Source: Bacteroidota bacterium
GTDB taxonomy: Bacteria; Bacteroidota; Bacteroidia; Chitinophagales; UBA2359
DNA length: 15,265 nt
Direction: 5' to 3'
NCBI GenBank assembly: GCA_020631675.1
Contig: JAHDGT010000055.1
Location: 1 to 15,265, forward strand
Part shown: in pieces, positions 7,775 through 15,032 of the stretch
Position numbering within the stretch: position 1 is the first letter of the stretch
Layout: every line of letters begins with the position of its first letter
Program-made: the position numbers and the translations under genes
Notes under the pieces: generated by a model
Database searches by the model: none
Told to the model about the DNA's origin: nothing
The model's input: the letters and a program-made list of their open reading frames with translations, nothing else

Positions 7775-8646
7775 ATCTTCGCAGCTCTTTGCTTTAAGAA
7801 CTCAGCTAGCTGAATTGTCAAATCTTCGGTAAAATTCATCGGTTTTACCACAATACCTAGTTTTCGAAATGATGTATACATAGCCTCCCAATATGCTTTC
7901 ATGCTTTCGGCATAGGCTTTATTTGTTTCTTTGGTGCGGACAACGATTTTCTTAGCACTTTCTAAATCCTCTAATTCAACCAAATCATCGAAATCTAGAT
8001 CGAATTCTCGATTCCCTAGTAGATGGAACACGATCAGTTCATGTTTCCGCGCGGCCATTTTTTTAGCAATTAACTTGATCTCTTCGAACTGAGCAGTTTC
8101 ATAAAGGTCGCTAATTAAAAGCACCATTGACCGCTGATGTCCAAAAGAATTCGATGTCAAGGAAGAGTCTATCCACTTTCCAGCAGGTTTCACATGTGTT
8201 AGAATATGATTAACATGTGAAATGTGAAGTCCATTGTTAGTAGATAAAAGGTACTCTTCAGCTTTGGGATGTACCAATTTAAGTCTGAGTTCATCACCCT
8301 GTCTATGAGCTAAGCCTAGCAGCACACTAGACAGTAATATTGCGTAAGTCCATTTGCTTTTTCCATTTTCTACGTAGTTCATAGATGCACTGGCATCTAA
8401 TATCACATTGCATCTAATATGCTGTTCTATTTCCGCTTCTCTAACAAAGAGCTTAGCGGTTCTGGCTAAAAGCTTCCAGTCCAGTCTCCTAGGGTCATCA
8501 CCTGCTTGATATGCTCGAAACTGACTGAATTCCATACCATTACCTAATCTATTTGACAGGTGTAATCCGTATTTCAAACGACCTATAATACGACTTGATA
8601 TCAGTGACAACTCACTTTCAGATTCTATAAAGTCAGATGCTTTCAT
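7771..8646 (-). CDS. DUF58 domain protein with von Willebrand A-like fold
   Basis: The 291-residue protein has the DUF58 signature YQAGDDPRRLDWKLLARTAKL (about 46-66, with the R-x-x-D-W core) followed by a VREAEIEQ segment and a metal-ion-dependent adhesion site of the DxSxS type, DASAS (84-88). These are hallmarks of the soluble DUF58 partner of MoxR AAA+ ATPases. No signal peptide or membrane helix is seen. It is the first gene of a two-gene minus-strand unit with the BatA-domain gene, overlapping it by four bases. The MoxR ATPase that usually precedes DUF58 is not adjacent: the next gene upstream is the divergent DUF1800 gene about 300 bases away. A distant MoxR gene is likely. Start chosen at the ATG giving MKASDFIESE; no alternative fits better. 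Confidence 0.92.
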   Translation of the reverse strand: MKASDFIESESELSLISSRIIGRLKYGLHLSNRLGNGMEFSQFRAYQAGDDPRRLDWKLLARTAKLFVREAEIEQHIRCNVILDASASMNYVENGKSKWTYAILLSSVLLGLAHRQGDELRLKLVHPKAEEYLLSTNNGLHISHVNHILTHVKPAGKWIDSSLTSNSFGHQRSMVLLISDLYETAQFEEIKLIAKKMAARKHELIVFHLLGNREFDLDFDDLVELEDLESAKKIVVRTKETNKAYAESMKAYWEAMYTSFRKLGIVVKPMNFTEDLTIQLAEFLKQRAAKI

Positions 8647-8944
8647 GAAAGAAAAATAAGGTGGAAATGTGGTGCTGAATTTTAAAACGATTTAGTCAAG
8701 TTAAAATAAATCTGATGAAATAGGAATCATTATTGCACTTCTCTCGTAAAATGATGATGAGCGGTTGGATATAATTCCTGGGTATTTGCATTCCCTTGGG
8801 AACTAGTAAATATGTGCCCCTTCCCCAATTTCAGGTACAATTATTCAATTGAGTTAATAGAAACCCTCCAAATTTCGTGACCCCTCCTACGTAACTCGTT
8901 CGCTCGACAGAAACGATTCGATTGATTCAACATTATACCTGCTA
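8647..8944. other. Divergent intergenic region between DUF58 and the first DUF1800 gene
   Basis: These 298 bases lie between two divergent genes and must hold promoters for both. I see no open reading frame of interest, no exact TAnnTTTG box in a suitable place on the plus strand, and no strong hairpin. A 10-base string TTTAGTCAAG at 8691-8700 also occurs at 13275-13284 upstream of the second DUF1800 gene, but at a very different distance from the start codon, so it may be chance. Confidence 0.6.
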
Positions 8945-10582
8945 ATGGCCTCATTAAACCTGAGAACGGGTGTTTTAGGCACCAGATTGGCGGCCCATCT
9001 TTTGCGCCGTACGTCCTACAATATTAACAAAGCACGTATTGATAGCTTTGCCACCATGACCGCTGATGAAGCTGTCGACTATCTGATTGACACACCTGCG
9101 GATATGGTCTATCCAGAGCCGATAGACCCTGAAACGGGGGAATATTTCATTAATTGTGGCAGTATGCCTCCCTCTTGCACACCTGGTGTTTATCCAAGTG
9201 CCGCTCCTCAATTACTTCAGGCTTGGTGGTTGTATAATGCGTTAACAGATACAAGCGCACATCATAAGATTCAGTTCTTTTTACATACTTGTTTCACAGC
9301 AGACATACAGGCGAACAACTTCTATAGAGGTTTCGATTATCTACAAAAACTGGGCTTGTATACCAGTGGGAGTTACAAAGAACTGGCAAAAACAATGACC
9401 ATTGACTCGCTCATGTTATTGTATCTCAACGGGCATGAGAATACCGTTACGAGTCCGAATGAAAACTACGCCAGAGAATTCTTCGAATTGTTCACCATCG
9501 GTAAAGGACCTCAAGACGGTCCGGACAGTTATACCAACTATACCGAAGGAGACATAACAGCAGCCTCAAAAGTGTTTAGTGGTTGGAGAGCAGGTAATAG
9601 AACAACCACTATAGATTTTGACCTCAATGTGCCAGTGGGGTATCCGGTTTACAGCTTTCACGATTCTACGACCAAGTTATTCAGTTCGAAATTCGGTAGC
9701 ACAATGATATTCGGTGCATCGGATGCAAATGATATGCACCGGGAAATGCAAGACTTGATCGATCTCGTTTTCAATCAAGACGAAACAGCAAGGCATATAT
9801 GCCGAAAGATGTATCGTTATTTCGTCAATGACCACATCAATGAGGAAATCGAAACTGATATCATCGAGCCACTAGCAAGCACCCTAAAGGATAATGATTA
9901 CAACTTAGGCATCACTTTAAAACAGCTATTTAAAAGTCAGCATTTCTTTGATGAGGACGATAGCATGAGTAATGATGAAACCGTTGGTAGTAAACTCAAA
10001 GATCCAGTAACATTAATTCTGCAAACATTGAGTTTAACCCATCAGCCTGAGTTCGACCCGATTACGGAGTACCTACCACTATACACCTACTTCCTTAGAA
10101 ATAGAATCATTCTTTTCCTGTTCCCGTACATGGGAATGAGTCCTTTCAGACCACCTTCGGTAGCAGGCTATCCAGCGGACTATCAAGAGCCAGGATACAG
10201 CAAGTTATGGTTTGACGGAAGCACGGTTATCGCTCGCTACAATTTTGGCGAGATGCTATTGACGGATACCAGAGTAATTCTATCAGGAAATTTCGGAGGT
10301 GTCAAATTCGACCCTGTTCCCTTTATAGAAGAGGTCATCAGTGATACCTATAATGCGGAGACTATTGTCAATGAAATCTGCAACTACTTCTTATCAGAAA
10401 TGCCTAGTGCTGACCGATTAGACTACTTGCTCAATACGGTTTTCTTAGATGGGTTACCGGCTTATGACTGGACTTACGAATGGGGGCTTTTTCAAATAAG
10501 TGGCAATGACACTGAGGTTCAACTCATGTTGTCTCGCTTCTTTAAAACCCTATTCTATACTGGTGAGTATCAGTTAATGTAA
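8945..10582 (+). CDS. DUF1800 family protein (first copy)
   Basis: This 545-residue protein is a DUF1800 family member; the family's biochemical role is not established. Recognisable segments are the N-terminal AHLLRRTSYN (17-26; family form is hlL-R-R-x-x-f/y), FFLHTCFT (111-118), the family core NENYAREFFELFTIG (172-186), TEGDITAASKVFSGW (200-214) and PPSVAGYP (403-410), which corresponds to the usual F-x-P-P-S/N-V-x-G-W/Y-P near the end of the domain. No signal peptide or membrane helix is visible at the N-terminus (MASLNLRTGVLGTRLAAH). The start is supported by exact colinearity with the paralogue at 13348, which also begins MASL and is also 545 residues long. A DUF1501 gene follows after 94 bases on the same strand, the pairing typical of these families, so the two are probably one transcript. 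Identity to the second copy is roughly two thirds by eye over the full length. Confidence 0.93.
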   Translation: MASLNLRTGVLGTRLAAHLLRRTSYNINKARIDSFATMTADEAVDYLIDTPADMVYPEPIDPETGEYFINCGSMPPSCTPGVYPSAAPQLLQAWWLYNALTDTSAHHKIQFFLHTCFTADIQANNFYRGFDYLQKLGLYTSGSYKELAKTMTIDSLMLLYLNGHENTVTSPNENYAREFFELFTIGKGPQDGPDSYTNYTEGDITAASKVFSGWRAGNRTTTIDFDLNVPVGYPVYSFHDSTTKLFSSKFGSTMIFGASDANDMHREMQDLIDLVFNQDETARHICRKMYRYFVNDHINEEIETDIIEPLASTLKDNDYNLGITLKQLFKSQHFFDEDDSMSNDETVGSKLKDPVTLILQTLSLTHQPEFDPITEYLPLYTYFLRNRIILFLFPYMGMSPFRPPSVAGYPADYQEPGYSKLWFDGSTVIARYNFGEMLLTDTRVILSGNFGGVKFDPVPFIEEVISDTYNAETIVNEICNYFLSEMPSADRLDYLLNTVFLDGLPAYDWTYEWGLFQISGNDTEVQLMLSRFFKTLFYTGEYQLM

Positions 10583-10676
10583 AGTATCTCAATTTCTTTT
10601 CCCTTTCTCCTCCCCTACTCTATTACTACTATTTCTAAAGCACAACCTCCTTCAACAGCATAGAAACCTAAGCATT

Positions 10677-12737
10677 ATGAATAGGCGACAATTTTTAGGC
10701 TTAAGCGGTAAACTAAGCTTAGCTCCTTTATTACTCAATGGAACGAGCATTCGCAGTTTTGCTACTCCACTCATGTTGACCACATGCGATGGTATCAGTG
10801 ATCGGATATTGGTCATTATCAGGATGTCTGGGGGAAATGATGGTTTTAACACGATCATTCCTATCAATATGTATGACGATTTAGCTGCCTATCGTTCTAA
10901 CATACAAATTCCGGATAGTGGTAGCAATGCTTACATCACACTAGACAGTAGTCTATCCAGTGAGCAGCAGGTCGGCTTACATCCAACCATGACCGGCTTC
11001 AAGGATTTGTATGATAATGGGATGTTGAGTGTTATTCAGGCTGTTGGATACCCGAATCACAACCGTTCACACTTTAAAAGTACAGACCTCATACTAAATG
11101 GTATTGACGGAACACTTGGAGGTGGAGGTTTGAATACAGGATGGATGGGAAGGTATTTGGATTATTCTTACCCATCTGTAGCTGGAAATCCAAATCTGGA
11201 TATGCCAGACCCTTTGGGCATTGAGTTAGGGGGTACTTCATCTTCTGCTGGTTTCTTTTCCGTCAATCCGAATAGCATTTCTGTAAATCTTGGCGGGCAG
11301 GATGCAGCTGGATTTTACAATCAAGTATCTTCTATAGGTTCTCTTCCTCCATCAGAATACCCATTGTCTGATTTCGGGTCGCAATTAGAATATGTTTATG
11401 GCATGCAGAACAGTTTAGAGGTATATGCAGAGCGTATATCCACTGTTTTTGAAGCAGGTGCCAATAGCGTGACTTATCCGGTCACAAGCTTAGCGAATCA
11501 GTTGAAAACAGTTGCTCGCTTAATAAGTGGGGGTTCAAAAACCAAAGTATACTTGTGCGAGATCGGTGGTTTTGACACACACAGTCAGCAGGTTGATGTA
11601 GCAGACCACACCATTGGCCCTCACACCAACTTATTGAACACCTTGAGCGAGGCCATTTTGGCTTTCCAAAATGATTTAAGTGCTTTGGGATTAGCCGATA
11701 GAGTATTAGGATGTACTTTCTCTGAATTTGGAAGAAAAGTTATATCAAACGGTAGTACAGGAACGGATCACGGTAATTTCGCACCTAGTTTTGTTTTTGG
11801 TGCGGCCGCTGCGGCCGGCGTACTTGGAATCAACCCCAATATTAATAATCAAGATGCTCAAGGTGCATTGAATGCGGAAGAACTTCAGCATGACTATCGA
11901 CAAATATTCGCTACGCTTTTGCAAGATTGGTTAGGCGCGAGTGATAATGCGATGAACGCGGCCATGTTCGGTGATTTTACCAGTAATAAGATCGCGATCG
12001 TAGAGCCGAGCATGGTTTGTGATGAAGGTTGCAGAATAGACACCTTTACCGGCTTAAGCGCACCGATCAGTGTATCTATATTCGGTATTTTAGAGGGAGC
12101 TTATTTAGGAGGGGTGAGCATTATGCATACCAAACTCATGGATGAAGGCTTAGTGCCTTATGAGCAACCCTTCAATACCGCTCCGTGGTACTATGCAGGA
12201 ACGGAGTCTTTCGCGGAGAATGCCTTATTCAAACAAGATATTGTGGACTGGGTGATGGTGGAATTACGTGACCCATCAAACAGCTATAATGTCATGAGCA
12301 GACAAGCGGCTTTGTTATTGGACGACGGGCAAGTGGTGAATACAGAAGGTACTACCCTACAGTTCAATGATGTATCAATCGGTAGTTATTATGTTGTACT
12401 TAGAGCGAGAAATCACATTGATCTGATCACTGACTCTACTGTTCCTTTACCGAATTTAGGACAGCCTGTGAATTTCGCGGACCCTGGTGTTGTGATGGGC
12501 GGTTCTTCTCAGTTAAAACAAATCAACCCTGCCATTTACGCCATGATCGGTGGCGACTATAATAATGAGGGAGTTGTTACCGTAAGTGACCACAATGCAT
12601 TTAGTGAAAACATGTCGAACATTAATGTTTACGAAGCGGGTGATGGAAATATGGATGGAAACATTACTGTGGTCGACTTCAACATTTACAAAGACGGGGC
12701 GAGTACGATCGGAGTGGAACAGGTACGATTCGATTAA
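10677..12737 (+). CDS. DUF1501 protein with twin-arginine leader and exported C-terminal module
   Basis: The 686-residue protein starts with MNRRQFLGLSGKLSLAPLLLNG, a twin-arginine (Tat)-type leader, with a plausible cleavage after S-F-A at residue 29. The DUF1501 domain (about 40-435) belongs to the alkaline phosphatase/sulfatase-like superfamily and shows SGGNDGFNT (51-59), GGFDTHSQQ (297-305), FSEFGR (348-353) and GTDHGN (362-367). The C-terminal part (about 465-686) is a separate module: ISVSIFGILEGAY, then DIVDWVMVELRDP and an ARNHIDLIT stretch, ending in two acidic loops GDYNNEGVVTVSDHN (626-640) and GDGNMDGNITVVDFN (655-669). The second loop has the D-x-N-x-D-G-x-I-x3-D calcium-binding spacing of dockerin/EF-hand loops; the first is degenerate. 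I recognise this tail as one found on diverse exported Bacteroidota proteins, from memory. It is preceded by a DUF1800 gene and followed by a strong intrinsic terminator. Substrate and function are unknown. Confidence 0.92.
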   Translation: MNRRQFLGLSGKLSLAPLLLNGTSIRSFATPLMLTTCDGISDRILVIIRMSGGNDGFNTIIPINMYDDLAAYRSNIQIPDSGSNAYITLDSSLSSEQQVGLHPTMTGFKDLYDNGMLSVIQAVGYPNHNRSHFKSTDLILNGIDGTLGGGGLNTGWMGRYLDYSYPSVAGNPNLDMPDPLGIELGGTSSSAGFFSVNPNSISVNLGGQDAAGFYNQVSSIGSLPPSEYPLSDFGSQLEYVYGMQNSLEVYAERISTVFEAGANSVTYPVTSLANQLKTVARLISGGSKTKVYLCEIGGFDTHSQQVDVADHTIGPHTNLLNTLSEAILAFQNDLSALGLADRVLGCTFSEFGRKVISNGSTGTDHGNFAPSFVFGAAAAAGVLGINPNINNQDAQGALNAEELQHDYRQIFATLLQDWLGASDNAMNAAMFGDFTSNKIAIVEPSMVCDEGCRIDTFTGLSAPISVSIFGILEGAYLGGVSIMHTKLMDEGLVPYEQPFNTAPWYYAGTESFAENALFKQDIVDWVMVELRDPSNSYNVMSRQAALLLDDGQVVNTEGTTLQFNDVSIGSYYVVLRARNHIDLITDSTVPLPNLGQPVNFADPGVVMGGSSQLKQINPAIYAMIGGDYNNEGVVTVSDHNAFSENMSNINVYEAGDGNMDGNITVVDFNIYKDGASTIGVEQVRFD

Positions 12738-12795
12738 ACTTTATTAGAGCGGTAATTTACCCATAACTAAGCAGCAAACAGATACAGTTTGCCTT

Positions 12796-12842
12796 AAAAA
12801 GCGATAATGAGCTGGATAATTCCCGTTTATTATCGCTTTTTT
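12796..12842 (+). terminator. Intrinsic terminator after the first DUF1800-DUF1501 unit
   Basis: GCGATAAT (12801-12808) pairs perfectly with ATTATCGC (12829-12836), extended by AAAAA (12796-12800) opposite a run of six T (12837-12842). The loop is about 20 bases. It lies 58 bases after the DUF1501 stop. The A-run/T-run symmetry means it could act in both directions, but only the plus strand has a gene ending here. Confidence 0.85.
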
Positions 12843-12860
12843 CATGGAGCAACCTTTTTC

Positions 12861-13023
12861 GCGCACAAGGGATAGGAGTGGTAATGAAGCCACTGAATGC
12901 GCCCTGTTTGGCGGGCTAAAAAGGCGGCCCAGAGGTAGCCATTTTTAGCCCTGCCAAACAGCAGCAGGCAGGGGCTGAATTTGAACGGATAGCCCGGTAC
13001 CCGCAGTTAAAGCTTGCGCTTTA
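12861..13023 (+). repeat. Structured intergenic repeat, copy 2
   Basis: This is the second copy of the element at 811-985, in the opposite orientation. It has GGGATAGGAG (12869-12878), the 47-base identical core (12910-12956) and GAACGGATAGCCCG (12983-12996). The core stem GGGCTAAAAA/TTTTTAGCCC is extended here by TGTTTGGC (12904-12911 region) pairing with GCCAAACA, with single-base bulges. An outer stem, GCCACTG (12889-12895) with CAGGGGC (12969-12975), pairs at six of seven positions and sits where copy 1 has a different but perfectly paired 7-bp stem. The distal part ends in AAAGC-TTGC-GCTTT (13009-13022). It follows the terminator of the first DUF1501 gene. No coding potential is apparent. 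Confidence 0.85.
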
Positions 13024-13031
13024 TTAGACCC

Positions 13032-13059
13032 GAGACGTGAGACTCGAGTAAAGAGACTT
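13032..13059 (+). repeat. Heptanucleotide tandem repeat
   Basis: Four consecutive 7-base units beginning with GAG occur at 13032, 13039, 13046 and 13053 (GAGACGT, GAGACTC, GAGTAAA, GAGACTT). Three of the four share GAGAC. The array begins about nine bases after the structured repeat and has no coding frame of its own. Confidence 0.6.
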
Positions 13060-13347
13060 CTTGCTGTGTGCCGATTTTTTTGATACCTGCTAGCGCAGGC
13101 TTTTATTGCGGGTATGTGCCCATTTTATTAACAGAAGAAAAATGCGACATAATGCTATCCAAATAAGTGTTTTTAGTTGTTGTCGCGTAGTTTTTGCATT
13201 AGAAATAACTATTTATTTGTTGCAACGTACAATAAGATGGAAAAATCGCTTGACTATGTCTTATTTCAATTAACTTTAGTCAAGCTTAGATCATACTCTA
13301 TTCCATTTGATTCTATCGCAGTTGCTCAATTCACTCAACCTATCATT
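13060..13347 (+). other. Leader region of the second DUF1800 gene, with a possible switchable hairpin
   Basis: This stretch precedes the second DUF1800 start. Two mutually exclusive small hairpins can form: ATACCTGC (13083-13090) with GCGGGTAT (13108-13115), including one G-T pair, or CCTGC (13086-13090) with GCAGG (13095-13099). The frame of the DUF1800 gene stays open back to 13177, but the added 57 residues have no counterpart in the paralogue and no signal-peptide character, so they are treated as untranslated. No confident promoter box was found. Confidence 0.4.
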
Positions 13348-14985
13348 ATGGCATCACTATCACCCAAGACGGATGTCCTTGGGCGGCGTTTAGCCGCACA
13401 TTTACTTCGTCGTACCACTTTTAACATCTCAAAAGCACGGATCGATACATTTGCTGATCTTACGCCCGATGCAGCAGTTGATCTACTTATTGACAATACT
13501 ACGGCACCTATATATCCCGAGCCTGTTGATCCTGTTTCTGGTAATCAATATATTAATTGCGGAACGATGCCCCCATCTTGTGGCGACGTCTCTGACATCA
13601 ACAATAAGCTTGAATATGTGCGTAGTTGGTGGATATACAATGCATTAAAAGATACCACAGCTCATCACAAGTTCCAGTTTTTCTTACATACTTGTTTTAC
13701 TGCCAATATCAAGGAAAATAGTCCTTACCGAGCTTTTGATTACATTCAAAAACTAGGGTACTATTCAGCAGGCAGTTATAAGGAACTCGCCAAACGCATG
13801 ACCATTGATCCGCTCATGCTGTATTACTTGAATGGAAATGAAAATACGGAAGAAGATCCGAATGAAAACTACGCTAGGGAGTTCTTTGAGCTTTTCACGA
13901 TAGGGAAAGGTCCGCAAGACGGCCCGGACAGTTACACCAATTACACAGAGGCCGATATTGTTGAAGCCGCTAAAGTATTCAGTGGTTGGAGAACTGGATC
14001 CAGAGATACTAATATTGACCCGGACTTAAACATCCCGACGGGTAAGCCTAAGTACAATAAGCATGATACTTCAGATAAAACCTTCAGTGAGAAATTTGAT
14101 TCCACTCAGATATTAGGCGCAGTGGACGAACCCGACATGTACCGTGAGTTGGATGAAATCATGGATATGGTTTTCGGGCAAGATGAGACCGCGCGCTTTA
14201 TATGTAGAAAGATATATCGCTTCTTCATTAGCGACAATATCAGTACGGAGATAGAAGAGGATATTATCGAACCTTTAGCTACTACGCTTCGCGATAATGA
14301 TTACGAGCTTTCTGCTGCTTTCAAGCAGTTATTCAAGAGTAGTCATTTTTATGATGAGGACGACAGTGACAATACGGATGAGATCATTGGTGCTAAGGTG
14401 AGAGATCCCTTATCTCACATATTGCTTACTCTGAATATGCTGGAGCTGCCTGCCTATGACCCCGTTGCTGACTACGCTGCTCTGCACAATGATTTTATTA
14501 GAAAGCGATTGATCAACTTCTTATTCCCTTATATGGGAATGGTACTTTTCAGCCCACCATCTGTGGCTGGCTACCCGCCCGATTATCAAGAGCCTGGCTT
14601 CAGTCGACTTTGGTTCGATGGCAGCACTGCTATTGCCCGATATAAGTTCGGCGAAATGCTCTTAGAAAATAAGAGAGTGATATTAAGTGGTGATTTCGGA
14701 GGGGTACAGTTTGACCCCGTAGCATTCATTGAAACTTTTTGCTCTGATCCTTACGACGCCAATACCGTGGTACAAGAGGTGACTGAATACCTTTTACCCG
14801 AATTACCTGAAACAAATCGATTTGACTATTTACTAAACGATATTTTCTTAGACGGTCTACCTGCTTATGATTGGACTTATGAGTGGAATGATTACATCAC
14901 AACGGGTGTAGACACAGAGGTAAGACTGATGTTATACCGCTTCTTTCAAAACTTACTGTTTACAGGAGAATCTCAAATGATGTAG
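13348..14985 (+). CDS. DUF1800 family protein (second copy)
   Basis: This is a paralogue of the DUF1800 protein at 8945-10582, again 545 residues from the ATG giving MASLSPKTDVLGRRLAAH. The same landmarks occur in the same order: HLLRRTTFN, FFLHTCFT, the core NENYAREFFELFTIGKGPQD, TEADIVEAAKVFSGW and PPSVAGYPPDYQEP, with a shared C-terminal LDGLPAYDWTYEW segment. The 1800-family core is nearly invariant between the copies, while the segments around residues 80-95 and 220-270 and the C-terminal third have diverged. Like the first copy it lacks a visible export signal. A longer start at 13177 is rejected because the alignment with the paralogue begins exactly at this ATG. A DUF1501 gene follows after 47 bases, making a second two-gene unit. 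Nothing indicates that either copy is decaying. Confidence 0.93.
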   Translation: MASLSPKTDVLGRRLAAHLLRRTTFNISKARIDTFADLTPDAAVDLLIDNTTAPIYPEPVDPVSGNQYINCGTMPPSCGDVSDINNKLEYVRSWWIYNALKDTTAHHKFQFFLHTCFTANIKENSPYRAFDYIQKLGYYSAGSYKELAKRMTIDPLMLYYLNGNENTEEDPNENYAREFFELFTIGKGPQDGPDSYTNYTEADIVEAAKVFSGWRTGSRDTNIDPDLNIPTGKPKYNKHDTSDKTFSEKFDSTQILGAVDEPDMYRELDEIMDMVFGQDETARFICRKIYRFFISDNISTEIEEDIIEPLATTLRDNDYELSAAFKQLFKSSHFYDEDDSDNTDEIIGAKVRDPLSHILLTLNMLELPAYDPVADYAALHNDFIRKRLINFLFPYMGMVLFSPPSVAGYPPDYQEPGFSRLWFDGSTAIARYKFGEMLLENKRVILSGDFGGVQFDPVAFIETFCSDPYDANTVVQEVTEYLLPELPETNRFDYLLNDIFLDGLPAYDWTYEWNDYITTGVDTEVRLMLYRFFQNLLFTGESQMM

Positions 14986-15032
14986 CCTTCATGGCATTTT
15001 TTCACTTTACTTCATTTTAAAATCAACAGACC

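Noticed and set aside
11805..11821. GC-rich palindromic GCGGCCGCTGCGGCCGG stretch inside the DUF1501 gene
   Set aside because: It encodes an alanine run in a conserved domain position and is explained by the coding sequence.
8691..13284. Shared 10-base TTTAGTCAAG upstream of both DUF1800 genes as an operator
   Set aside because: Distances to the start codons differ greatly (254 versus 73 bases) and one such match is plausible by chance in AT-rich DNA.
13177..13347. Longer N-terminus for the second DUF1800 protein
   Set aside because: The paralogue aligns from the ATG at 13348 and both proteins are then exactly 545 residues; the extension has no counterpart.
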